Shown piece by piece: positions 9,292-19,401 of a stretch of 64,000 bases of DNA (position 1 is the first letter of the stretch; each line of letters begins with the position of its first letter). Source of the DNA: Zantedeschia hybrid cultivar. Its lineage: Eukaryota; Streptophyta; Magnoliopsida; Alismatales; Araceae. The stretch is taken from the NCBI GenBank assembly GCA_030544215.1, contig JARZZO010000003.1:37018379-37082378 (forward strand), written 5' to 3'. A program made the position numbers and the translations under genes. Below the pieces are notes generated by a model that did no database searches, was not told the DNA's origin, and saw only the letters and a program-made list of their open reading frames with translations.

Positions 9292-10725
9292 TGTAGACAC
9301 GCTAATTTTGACGTCATTTTGAGTAAATTTCATATCATATAATAATGCCTCATAATGGTCTGATAATTAATCATTGATTAATTTTTATTAATATTTTTGA
9401 GTGTCGGGTTTAGCAGACATGTTTAAGTTAATCAATTGAATTGATTTTAACTCAAATTTCAGTTAAAATATGAAGAATCCTAAAAGGCGTCGACCCATGT
9501 AGACGTTATTTAGAGTTTATTCCTATTTTAATGTTTAAATTTGAATTTTAATTAATTGATTTATCAGCTAAAAGGCGTCTGTGAAGGTCGACGCGTTTTA
9601 GGTTTCCTAAGCTATTTTAACTTCTCTTCCGGATGTTTATCCTTATCTTAATTAGGGTAAAAGGTGTCTACCAAGGTGTACGCGTTTTATCTAATGAAGA
9701 TAAAGATAAGTTTTCCCGGATATTTATCCTTATCTTAATTTAATCTGAAAGGCGTCAGCCATGGTGGACGCGTTTTAGATAATTACAGATAAAGATGAAT
9801 TAATCAGTACTTATTTGTCGATTAAGGTAGATAAATCCGAGATTTTTCTATGTTAATCGCGAACGCAGAAAATGCCTATAAATACCTTGCATCTCAAGGA
9901 GTTAAAAAAAAAAAAAGAAAAAAGAGAGAGAGAGCCACAGCGTTATAGTGATTTGAAGATCGGAGCAACCACGTCGGAACGCCGGAGCGCTGCCATTTCC
10001 AGAAGACGGCGTCCTTCTTCAAGATCTTCATCCTTTCAAAGCTTCAACAAACTGGACTGGGCATAAGTTTTTCATATCTGAATTTCATTTTCATTCATTA
10101 GTTTTATTCTCTCATATTCACTTCATGCCACACACACTACATCATCAATCTTCTAAAACCCATCTGTTCTAAAGGGGTTTCAAAGCCATTTAAAACAAGT
10201 GAGTTGCTGTTTAAACATGTTCATAACCATAGTTAATTTTGATATTATTTCTACTTAGATTCTCATCATTGTTTCTCCTTTATTTTTCTGTTTCTCTGTC
10301 TCTGCTGCATTCAACAACAACAACAAGAAATCAAAAAGAGGGAAATCAAGCACAAAGCCAGGAGAACTTCTGGACGATCCTCAACATTCAACAGCAAGAA
10401 CGAAAGAACAAAGAGGCTCTCTTTCTTCAGCCGGCTGAAAGAGGGAAATCAAGCACAAAGCCAGGAGAACTTCTGGACGATCCTCAACATTCAACAGCAA
10501 GAACGAAAGAACAAAGAGGCTCTCTTTCTTCAGCCGGCTGAAGGAGGGGAACCAAGGATTCATTCTTCCGCGTTTAAACAGGTAGGCGATCAAACTTCTT
10601 TTGAAGCTTTTTAGTTAAAAGTTTCTGGCCATCACTTCACTTTAGTTTCTGTTTTTAATAGGTTAATTTACCCTAAACAACATAGTTTTTCACATTAATC
10701 ACACGAGCAATTTTCAGCACCTATA
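9292..10725 (+). repeat. 3' LTR of Tat A with internal duplication
   Basis: 1434 bp, TGTAGACACG to CCTATA (the terminal CA mutated to TA). Four boxes at 9486-9507, 9574-9595, 9663-9684 and 9751-9772 match those of the 5' LTR. The third is mutated in both half-sites (GGTGTC, TACGCG). It is longer than the 5' LTR because of a 103-bp tandem duplication at 10338-10543. Confidence 0.95.
10338..10543 (+). repeat. 103-bp tandem duplication in the 3' LTR
   Basis: 10338-10440 and 10441-10543 are almost identical; the 5' LTR has one copy (about 1215-1317). It lies in the transcribed R/U5 part. Confidence 0.93.
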
Positions 10726-10730
10726 AACTT
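10726..10730. repeat. Target site duplication of Tat A, right copy (AACTT)
   Basis: Matches 164-168 exactly. Confidence 0.9.
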
Positions 10731-11428
10731 AAGTTAATTATTAATTAAGTTAATGATTCAAAATCATTAATAAATGCCCAATTAAATTAAAATTGAATGA
10801 TAATTTTAATCCTCAAAACAATTTTGAAAATTTTAAAATTAATTCAAATTTTAACTAAATTTCAAATGGGCAATTTTGGGGATTTATTGGGGTTAAGACA
10901 GGGCAGGGCTCAACCACCTTGGATGAGCCAGGGGCTCGGACCCTGGTCGAGCCAGGGCTCGAACCAGGCAAGCGTCTGGCTCGGGGCTGGCTCAGCCAGG
11001 CACTGGACCCAGCCCGGCCTGAGCCCGGTCGAACCGGTTCAGGGGCTGGGCCGGCCTCCCCCTTTCCCACACCCGACGCCCATCTGCAAACTTGCAAACC
11101 CTAGAAGGGTTGCAGGTGCCACCGGCGGCGGTAAAGTTCCAGGGCCCACCGTGGCCTGGCCTCCGGTGCCGGCGAGCTCGCCGGAGGGATCACCGGCGGC
11201 GCCCGGATACAACATATGCAGCCCGAGCCCCCTATAATGACCTGGTTTTCAAAATGCTCTTCCATAAACCGTGGGAAGAACAAGGAGTTGGGGCTTTTGC
11301 CGGCAATCACCAGCGGGTTCTCCGGCAACGGCCTTGCAACCCGTGATGCCCAATGATGATCTCCAGAACATCCGAAGTGCCGATCCTCCATCCCAACACT
11401 TGGGGGGCTCGAACAAAGCCGCAATAAA
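10731..11428 (-). mobile_element. Copia element B leader, right part
   Basis: Continuation of 1-168 across the nested Tat element. From left to right: AT-rich hairpins (for example 10750-10770, 9 bp with loop CAA), then a GC-rich block of GAGCC/GGCTC inverted words at about 10900-11060, then a block similar in reverse complement to the D leader (58680-59040). It joins the LTR directly at 11429. The first roughly 200 bp of leader with the primer site are missing compared with D. ORFs here are GC-rich noise. Confidence 0.8.
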
Positions 11429-12951
11429 GGGTTTTCTCGGTTTCTCCGGATCGCTCACGCAGCGGAAAACAAAAATATTTACAGCGATCCGTTCCCGTTT
11501 CGGAGACTAAAACGAGATAATCGGATTATCTTTTCTCACCGTGTGCGGATTCGAATCCGCAGCCGTTCGGTTCCGTCGGTGCGACACCGCAAGCCGCGCA
11601 AGCGCCCGGCCTCTAGCGAAGTCCACGCGATCCTCCCCGCGACGGATATCCTCGAGTTCGTCGTTCTTCGCAGCCCGCGAAGCCTCCGCTGGTCGCCGCA
11701 ATGATCGCCGCAGTGCGCGGACGATTCCCCGTCGAACGGGATTCGGAGAAGCGGCGGAGCAGATCTGGATCTGCCTGGACTCCAGAGGAAGACAGAAAAC
11801 GAGGAGGGGCGGCTAGGGTTAGTAGCAGCTTGGCCTGCTCAGCCCGTTCGCTATATTTTGTACTAACCGGGCGGTTTTTCACAAAAACCCCCGGTTTATA
11901 TAAAACCCACTTATTTATCCATCGCCTTGAGAATCATTTGCGTGTGACCCTCTAGGCCCAAGTACCAGTCCAGTTAATGGCCCAATAAAGCCCAGTGACT
12001 CCTCACTGGCTTTATTAATTAATTAATAACCCTTTATTAATCAATTAATCAATCGAATTGATGTCGCACATCGAATTCGACCGGGCCTCCGATCACGTTG
12101 GGTGCCAAGCAACACCGCGTGAACCCGGAACTCTTGGAACCTTTCCGTCGACAGTTACCGCGTGGATTTAATCCTTTATTCGTACAATGCTCTCGAGTCA
12201 ACTCAGGGTATGGCGAGCTGTCAAACCCTAACCGGTCGACTCACTTGGATTGGATGCCGCTGATGAATATTGGAAAACTCATTTTCCGATATTATCGTCC
12301 GCCCTGGCTAGGGACTTCCGCGCATCCTTCCTAGAGCATTCTCTCTCTAAGTACCGAGAGCGAATGATTCCTTATTGACACACAATTCCCTTTGACGGTA
12401 TTCCGCTGCACCCAATCCTTGGCGTATTAGAATCCCGTAGCTAGAGATTCGTAGACCAAGGTCAAAGTACAGAAGTCCACCGCCAAGGTGTCCTTGGTGT
12501 CTCAGGTCCGAGGACCATCCACGCAACTGCGACAATAGAATCAAGCTGGTTGACAGTGAGGTACAATACCATCCAGCGATTCAGTCGGATCAGTTCAGTG
12601 AACTCATTCTCCAATGAGCACCTACAGATTCGCCTTAGTGTCTCCACACAAGTAACTTATGAGACCAGTCACCCTCATCATATAAGCAGGAGTAATCTGT
12701 ACTAGTCTAACCGGATATCCGATGTCCTTCTCGGATATCCTACGACTAGGAACAATTAAGAATATGTGTGTTTAAGTGATCAGTCTCATTAGTATGATCT
12801 CATCATAATCTGATCACCATAGCACATATTCACGGACTTCATTATGAAACGATAATTAACGCGATTTACACATAATGAATATTATGCCATTTTATTAATA
12901 ATGAACGAGATTTACATTGTTAGATTGGCTTGTAGGCCACCTAAACTAACA
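11429..12951 (-). repeat. 5' LTR of copia B (minus strand), inner end truncated
   Basis: Reverse-complement match to the D LTR at 56916-58466. The outer end reads (minus strand) TGTTAGTTTAGGTGG at 12951. The inner end stops a few bases before the expected CCCAACA and is fused to leader sequence at about 11429, so the last LTR bases and the TGGTATCAGAGC primer site are gone. It is inserted in the Athila RT frame: the RT codons resume at 12952. Confidence 0.88.
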
Positions 12952-15042
12952 CTAGCAAGATGCATAGACACCAACCTGATACTTAGTTGGTAAAAGAGCC
13001 ACTTCATGGTTCGAGAGGGCATTGTTCTAGGCCATATTGTGTCTGAAAGGGGGATAGAAGTAGATAAAGCTAAAATCGATCTCATATCCAATCTTCCTCC
13101 TCCTACCTCAGTCAGACAGATCCGTTCATTCCTTGGCCATGCCGGTTTCTATCGCCGGTTTATCCATAATTTTTCTCAAATTGCCCGGCCCCTAACTCTT
13201 CTCCTAGCTAAGGACGTTCCTTTCCAAATGGATGAATCGTGCATCAAGGCATTCAATTCTCTTAAGGAATCTTTGACCAAAGCCCCGATTCTTCAATCTT
13301 CAGATTGGTCTTTACCCTTCGAAATCATGTGTGATGCCTCGGATTATGCTATCGGTGCAGTTTTGGGACAAAGAATCAACAAGTGTCCCGTGGTGATCTA
13401 TTATGCAAGTCACACCCTTGCCGATGCTCAAATGAATTATACCACCACTGAAAAGGAATTATTGGCTGTGGTTTTTGCTCTAGAAAAATTCAGATCTTAT
13501 CTTTTAGGGGCAAAAGTCATAATCTATTCTGATCACTCAGCTCTCAAATAACTGTTGACCAAAAAAGATGCATAGCCTAGGCTTATTAGATGGATCTTAC
13601 TCCTTCAGGAATTTGATTTGGAAATTCGGGATAAGAAGGGTTCTGAGAATGTGGTAGCTGACCACCTATCCCGAATTCCGATATCTGAAAGTACACCGAT
13701 CACTGATTCCTTTCCTGATGAGCATCTACTGACCATTTCCCACACTGTTGCACCTTGGTATGCTCACATTGTCAATTACAAGGTGACTAATCAGCTTCCG
13801 GAAGGATGGACTAAAAGTGAAAAGGACAAATTCTTTTCTCAGGAAAAATTTTATTTCTGGGAGGATCCTGAATTATTCAAATTTTGTCCTGATCAAATCA
13901 TTAGGCGATGTGTCCCTGAAGAAGAACAACAGAGTGTTCTTAACTTCTGCCATAATCTGGCCTGTGGGGGCCACTTCTCAGGAAAGAAAACTACAGCCAA
14001 AGTCCTACAAAGTGGTTTTTACTGGCCCACACTTTTCAAAGATGCCCATGAATTTAGCAAAACTTGCCTCCGATGTCAGGATGTAGGGAATATGGCGAAA
14101 AGGGATATGATGTCACTCAACCCAATCTTGGTGGTTGAAGTCTTTGATGTTTGGGGAATTGACTTTATGGGACCTTTTCCACCATCTTTTGGACATACAT
14201 ATATTCTGGTAGCAGTGGATTATGTCTCAAAATGGATTGAAGCAGTAGCCACCCGAACCAATGATCATAAAGTGGTCATTAAATTCGTTCAGAAGAATAT
14301 CTATTCTCGGTTCGGGTCGCCTAAAGCTATCATAAGTGATGGGGGAACGCATTTCACGAATTACCAATTTCGGGCTTTGCTTAAGAAATATAGGATTAAT
14401 CACAAAGTAGCTACCCCTTATCACCCCCAAACCAGTGGCCAAGTTGAAGTTTCTAATAGGGAGATCAAGAATATTCTGCAAAAGTCCATTAGGCCCGATA
14501 GAAAAGATTGGTCTGAAAGATTGGATGATGCTTTATGGGCCTATCGGACCACTTACAAAACTCCTATTGGCATGTCTCCTTATCACCTGGTTTTTGGAAA
14601 AGCGTGCCACCTTCCAGTGAAATTGGAACATAGGGCTTATTGAGCCATTAAACAAGTCAATCTAGACCTAGCCCAAGCTGGTTCCCACCGAACCTTACAA
14701 CTGAGTGAGCTGGAAGAGTTGCGCAACGAGGCCTATGAAAATTCAAAGATTTATAAAGCCAAAACTAAAGCTTTTCATGATAAACATATTGTAAGAAAAT
14801 CCTTTCTTCCAAATCAGAAAGTTTGGCTATTTAACTCTAGGCTCCGCTTATTTCCAGGAAAACTGAAATCCAGATGGGATGGACCATTCGTGGTCGTTAA
14901 AGCCTTCGATCATGGAGCCGTTAAAATTCTGAATCCTAAGAGTGGGAACACTTTTACTGTTAATGGTCAACGGTTGAAACCATTCATTAAAAATCTTCAA
15001 AATGAGCCACCTGAATCCATAGAATCGAGTGATCCACATTAA
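12952..15042 (+). pseudogene. Athila C pol: RT end, RNase H, integrase (broken)
   Basis: One frame read through several stops. It opens exactly at the B junction with LARCIDTNLILSW, then TAA 12991, HFMVREGIVLGHIVSERGIE, thumb and RNase H (IMCDASDYAIGAVLGQ; YTTTEKELLAVVFALEKF). Stops TAA 13549-13551 and TAG 13573-13575 follow. Integrase has the zinc finger (HNLACGGHFSGKK ... CLRCQ), WGIDFMGPF, ISDGGTHF and GQVEVSNREIKN, then CHLPVKLEHRAY, a TGA at 14641-14643 where Athila has Trp, and a C-terminal part to 15042. Typical Athila sequence with no other plausible identity; inactive. Confidence 0.92.
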
Positions 15043-15264
15043 CTGAACCTCCGTCTGGCTGAAGACGATAAACTTAGCGCTTGTTGGGAGGCAACCCAAT
15101 ATTTTACTTCAATTTTTGGAATTTCTTCTCCTTTTAGGTCTATGAGCAGTAATCGCCGTGGGTATGTTGCATCCTCGTCATTACAGGTTGTTTCGCTCCT
15201 TCACAAATTCTCTTTTGGCTGCGTGTTTTCCATATCTTTTATGCCATTGAGGACAATGTCAATC

Positions 15265-15280
15265 AAGTTGGGGGGTGGGA
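15265..15280 (+). other. Internal polypurine-like tract of C
   Basis: AAGTTGGGGGGTGGGA, nearly the same as the terminal tract at 16227-16239 but about 960 bp upstream. The same pair exists in E (41760-41775 and 42461-42473). Confidence 0.6.
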
Positions 15281-16226
15281 CAATCATATGCATTTATTGA
15301 AAATCTTTTGAAGAAAACTGATATCTTTCACTGAAAAATGGTCAAATTTTTTCAAAAACTTCTTTTCGCATCCTAGAATAAAAAGAAAAAAAAATTGCAT
15401 GAAAATCATGTTTCATTAAGTAAATCTTAAACAAATCAGTTTTCTGTTAGTCACATTGGTTAAAGAGCCTGTAAACTTTAAATATCCCACTCTACAAAAA
15501 TCCACGGCAGGATGATTTTCACACACACACGGCAACTTAGAATAAATGAAAGATCTTAAAAGTATAGAATTGCTGGAATTATACTCAAGGATAAGACTAC
15601 TTATTCTAATTTTTCTTTTGGGTTGAACGAAAGGAATGTGTAAGATCCGTAATAGGGGACTGTCCCACTCAGCACTCTAAAAGAGGCGGTCAGTTAAAAT
15701 GGACAGCTGTAAACACTAAAGGCAAAAGAAGGCGATAAAAGAGCTAAAGGAAGGTAGGTGGCAAAAAGTACGCACCTCCCCTCAGGCAATTCAAAGAGAG
15801 TGGCAAAAAGTATGCACTCTCAAAAGCAAAAGTACAATAAAATGAAGAAACGCCACGCTAAAAAGTCCATCGTACCAAAAATATGACCAAATCGTGAAAA
15901 GTGCTGAGTTGGGACGGAAACTGAAAAACGGTCCTCACTGACTGATCGGGAAATCTTTTATTCTCTTCCCCTCCCCAAGTAGTCTTATCTAAAGGGTAGT
16001 AAAGGCAAGAATATACCAGAAAGGTCGGAAACGAGTTCTAAGTGTGTCAAATTTCATGCACAATCACCTGCCGTGAATCAAAATATTGTGGGATATGAAA
16101 ACTTTTTAGCTCAACCAAACGGCTACCACTTAAATTGATTGTGAAAGATACTACAAATGAAGCATGATAATTCATTATTTGTCCTAACATTTCCTTATTT
16201 GCATTGCTAAGGGACTAGCAATGGGT

Positions 16227-16239
16227 AAGTTGGGGGGTG
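16227..16239 (+). other. 3' polypurine tract of C
   Basis: AAGTTGGGGGGTG directly before the 3' LTR start TGATAAAG; the usual position of the plus-strand primer. Confidence 0.85.
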
Positions 16240-18485
16240 TGATAAAGTGTTAAATTGATCTTTTAAGGGCAACCATATGCATCATACTCATGTTTTTATC
16301 TGCAAAATAGCATGAAATGATAGATAAATGTGTAACAAGTCCAACGGTACCAATTTCATGAAATTCTGACTTAAAAACATCGTCATTTCATGTGATCAAA
16401 GGAGTGTAGCGCATTTGCGGTTTTTCGACAAAACCGAGACGAAATGAATAAATATGATGATATTTTTATGATAATGCGCTAAATTATATTTATTTGATGT
16501 GAACAGGACACGTCGATGATGCAGTGCAGCTGGAGGAGTTTTCGGAAATTTGGGGGAGGTCTAGTGTGCGGATTTCAACTAAAATAAGGGTAAAAATACA
16601 ATTTGATTCCTTCCTTCGCTGGAGTTTCCCAAAACCCACACTTTCCTTCCGTCTCTCCAATTTCCTAAATACATCCCTTCCTTTATTTTAAAAATCCTCT
16701 CTTTCTCTCTCGTTTTAAAAATTTGAATCCTAATTCTTCTCCAGTTTCCTTTTCCTCTCCTTCCTTCCCCAATTCAGACTCTCTCTTCCTCTTTCCGTTT
16801 TGTTTTCCAACTTCTCCCTTTCCAAAAACTCTCCCACACGCTCTCTCTCTCTCTCTTCTTCTCTCCCATATATTCCGAGCTCCTCCTCCTCCTCCTCCGT
16901 AACCCTTTCTCTCCCACAGCTTCTCCTCTCCTCTTTCTCTTCCTCTCCAGATTCGCAGCCCTCTCCTCTTCTTTTCCAAACTCTCTGATTCGAAATCAAC
17001 CCGGCAGCACCTCTCCTCTCTCCCGTATTCTCCCTCTCTCTTTCTCCCACGCACAGGTTCTGCCGCACTCTCCTTCTTCCTCCCCTCTTTTCCAACTGCT
17101 CTCCGGCTCTCCCTCTCCCCGGTTATCCCTCTCTTTTTCTTCTTTTCCAACTTCTCTGCCTCTCTCTCTCTTTTCTTCTCCCTCTCCACCAGCGAACACA
17201 CGTCCAGGTTCTCTCCCTTCTCAGTTTTTCTCTCCCTCTCTCCGGTTATTCCTTCCTAGTTTTCTTTTTTTTTTTTCTTCCTCCTCCGTCTTTGCTCTCT
17301 CGATCTCCCCTCCTCTCAGCCGGCAAGCTTCAGCAGCCCCACCGTCTACGAACCAGAAGCTGCGGGGAATCACCTTGCCCCTACTCGTCCAACATCTCCA
17401 CGCAGCACGTACCCGGTGAACCCCCAGCGCCGGTTTCCAGCATACCTGCGTGCATCTCCTATCCACCACGCTGCATGCAAAGCTCCACGGTGAAGCCAGC
17501 AGCCCTGTACGCAGCCAGCGTCCACCTTCTGCACGCTTCCAGCAACTCCATCACTCCTTCTTCCAGCGCCGGCTCCAGCAGCCACGTCGCATGCATGCAA
17601 GTACCCAAGCTCCGGCAGATCCTGCGTGAACGACAGCAAGTTCCTGCTTGAAGCCGGGCTCCATCCATCCACGTGTTGCATGCAGCCGGCAGCAGCCTCC
17701 AGCTCTCCACGATCTGCAGCACTAACCAGCTGGGTCTTCTCCACGTAGCCAGCAGCTCCATCAACAACCCTTCTACACACAGCAACCAGCACCCTGCTGC
17801 ATGCGGTGAAACCTCCAGCAGCTCCAACCTTCCTCCAACACAACAGCAGCCACGTAGCCGGCAACAGCAGCAAGCGGTTCCAGCGCTGGTCCCCTGCGCC
17901 AAAGCTTCCAGTTGCCGGTCCACTGCGCCAGATCTCCCAGCAGCCCACAAATTCTTATTTTAATCTATTTTCTTTCCCTTCCCCCATTAGTTTAGAATTA
18001 ATTTAATTGTTTAGGGATAGTTAGTTGTTAATTAATATTTTGATTATTTAGTTTAAGTTCATTAAACAATTAAACTTTGTAGTTTGTTTCATAATTTTTA
18101 ATTAATTCGTGTTTTGCACGTAGTTAAATTTCAATGTCTTTGTCACAAATTTTGGTTGTGTTTATTATTATTTTTAATTGTGTTTGCATTTGATTTCTGA
18201 AAAAGGAAAGAAAAGAAAAAAAAAAGAATTTGTTTAATTCAAGCAATTATGTTTTTAGGTTACATTAGTTAATTGTGTTTTGGTTTAATTAAGTAAATAG
18301 TTTATTTAAAATTTCACTTACTTTTAGATTAACTAAAGTCTAAAGTTTTCAAAGTTAAAATTATAACTCCCTGTGGATCGACTCGGACTCACCACTGTTA
18401 ATTTTTAATATCTGATTTGAGTGAGCCGGATAAATTTAGATTGAACGTTTTCATGTGTTTAACGACGCACAATTCGAAACGATCA
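16240..18485 (+). repeat. 3' LTR of Athila C
   Basis: 2246 bp, TGATAAAGTG to GAAACGATCA. Both ends match the E LTRs closely; the middle has diverged. It contains a long pyrimidine tract (about 16690-17290) then a CAGCAG-rich segment (about 17330-17950). The serine/proline and glutamine-rich ORFs here are composition artefacts. Confidence 0.9.
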
Positions 18486-19401
18486 GTCCCTAATGCTGAC
18501 CTAGACAATCTATCTACAAACATCTCTCGGGACTCACCTACTCTCTGTCTAGGTCGACTAACCCTAGGGCATCTACCACCTCCACTCTATATAGGGTCCT
18601 AGACTCTCTGCTAGGGAACCTTGATACTGATAATCCCAAGAGACTCTCAGCCATCTCTCGGTAGTCGGGGTGAGTAATCCCACTCACCGCTCAACCCTCT
18701 ACCTTGAGGCTAGTAATCCTAGCCACATCCTCTAAACTGGGGATCATGTATTCCTAGGGCATTAGGAATACCTGACTCAGTGGGTCCCACCTCCCCTTAA
18801 GAACTTGAAGGAGGACCAAATCAATCCATAAAGGCTCTATCTTTAGAATCTCTCCGAATCCCATCCGCCGTAGTCGTGCCTTCTCGTAGTCTGGTAGACC
18901 ACGGTATGCTGCATTCACCATGTCCTAAGATATCTTGGTCCTTATGGTACCCTGCAATTGTCCAAACAAACATTAAATAAACCATTTAAAGGGTAACAAA
19001 ATCAATTTTTAAAAGTAATTTGGGCCCAAGATCACTCCCCTGAATAGCGTCGGGGGTGGTCGACGCCTTTTGAAAGGCGTCGCCTGGTCCCGACGCCATT
19101 CAACCATAGGTTTGTAGACCCGTGGCCGTCTCTCCTTCTCGATTCCTACCCCCCAATGCTATAAAAAGGAAGTTTTTGAACTCACCATTGGAGGGCCAAC
19201 TTTCTTGGCCGATGCCACCGCCACCTTGCCCGTCGAAGCCGCGGGAGGAACATCCTCCACCTCCATGAACGTCGCCGCTTCTGCGAGGGCTTGTGCTGCC
19301 TCGTCCACTACTTCCATAGGGATTCCTTCATCCTCGTCCACCTCTAACGCCGGGTTCGCCGCGACCCTTTGGTGCTTTCCGCTTGGACCACCTTTATCCA
19401 T
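18486..19401 (-). pseudogene. Plant mobile domain (PMD) gene copy 1, N-terminal exons
   Basis: Exon 1 19401-19186 starts ATG (MDKGGPSGKHQRVAANPALE) and ends at a GTGAG donor. Exon 2 starts at 18951 after a TTGCAG acceptor, in phase, and runs to 18486, where Athila C cuts it. Exon 2 reads ARLRRMGFGEILKIEPLWID, then VLKGRWDPLSQVFLMP-stop-EYMIPSLEDVARI, SRESRTLYRVEV. That is the start of a PMD (aminotransferase-like PF10536) fold. At least three stops, two of them at expected Trp codons, make it a pseudogene. It is homologous to 56482-56915. Spliced 5' UTR exons (for example 19746-19858) are possible but weak. PMD proteins take part in silencing in plants and also ride on transposons. Confidence 0.72.
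19046..19097. repeat. Two GGCGTC-N10-GACGCC boxes in PMD copy 1 intron
   Basis: 19046-19067 (AGCGTC, ten bases, GACGCC) and 19076-19097 (GGCGTC, ten bases, GACGCC), starts 30 bp apart, each framed by TGAA and TTCA or TTTTG so the dyad extends. Same geometry as the Tat and Tekay LTR boxes. Confidence 0.85.

Larger units (their letters stand above)
169..10725 (+). mobile_element. Ty3/gypsy Tat-lineage retrotransposon A, gag deleted
   Basis: Complete LTR-to-LTR insertion in the leader of copia B. Order: 5' LTR 169-1500, a short primer-site remnant, protease and G-patch ORF, RT-RNase H ORF, second (archaeal-type) RNase H and integrase, a 2.4-kb 3' UTR, 3' LTR 9292-10725. The second RNase H between RNase H and integrase marks the Tat/Ogre clade. 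Protease starts only about 25 bp after the LTR, so gag is gone. The LTRs differ at roughly ten positions plus one 103-bp duplication, so the insertion is young. Pol has a frame change and an in-frame TAA, so the copy looks non-autonomous. Confidence 0.93.
15043..16239 (+). other. Athila C noncoding tail after pol
   Basis: No gene. A block at 15050-15115 (GGCTGAAGACGATAAACTTA, then TTGGGAGGCAACCCAA) is conserved right after the ORF stop of E at 41549-41610. An internal polypurine-like tract lies at 15265-15280 and the 3' polypurine tract at 16227-16239. E lacks about 270 bp corresponding to roughly 15660-15910. Confidence 0.8.
12952..18485 (+). mobile_element. Athila-lineage gypsy element C, right part
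   Basis: Plus-strand Ty3/gypsy element interrupted by copia B in its RT; its 5' half lies beyond the window or B. It retains the RT C-terminus, RNase H, integrase, a 1.2-kb noncoding tail with two polypurine tracts, and the 3' LTR 16240-18485. No envelope-like ORF is present. Both LTR ends and the tail match element E, so C is an autonomous-type relative of E, now dead. Confidence 0.88.

Noticed and set aside
10797..11237. ORFs of 80-146 codons in GC-rich copia leader
   Set aside because: Arise from GAGCC/GGCTC words; not conserved in D or H and no domain. The same applies to 53144-53592.
11507..11955. Arg/Ser-rich ORFs shared with 58007-58489
   Set aside because: Shared because both are LTRs of the same copia family, on either strand; no start context or domain.
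16683..17201. Arg/Glu/Lys-rich minus-strand ORFs
   Set aside because: Reverse reading of the pyrimidine tract in the Athila LTR.
18361..18400. Primer-site-like or gene start near CTCCCTGTGGATCGACTC
   Set aside because: This stretch belongs to the conserved Athila LTR end (also at 38450 and 44370), not to a leader or gene.
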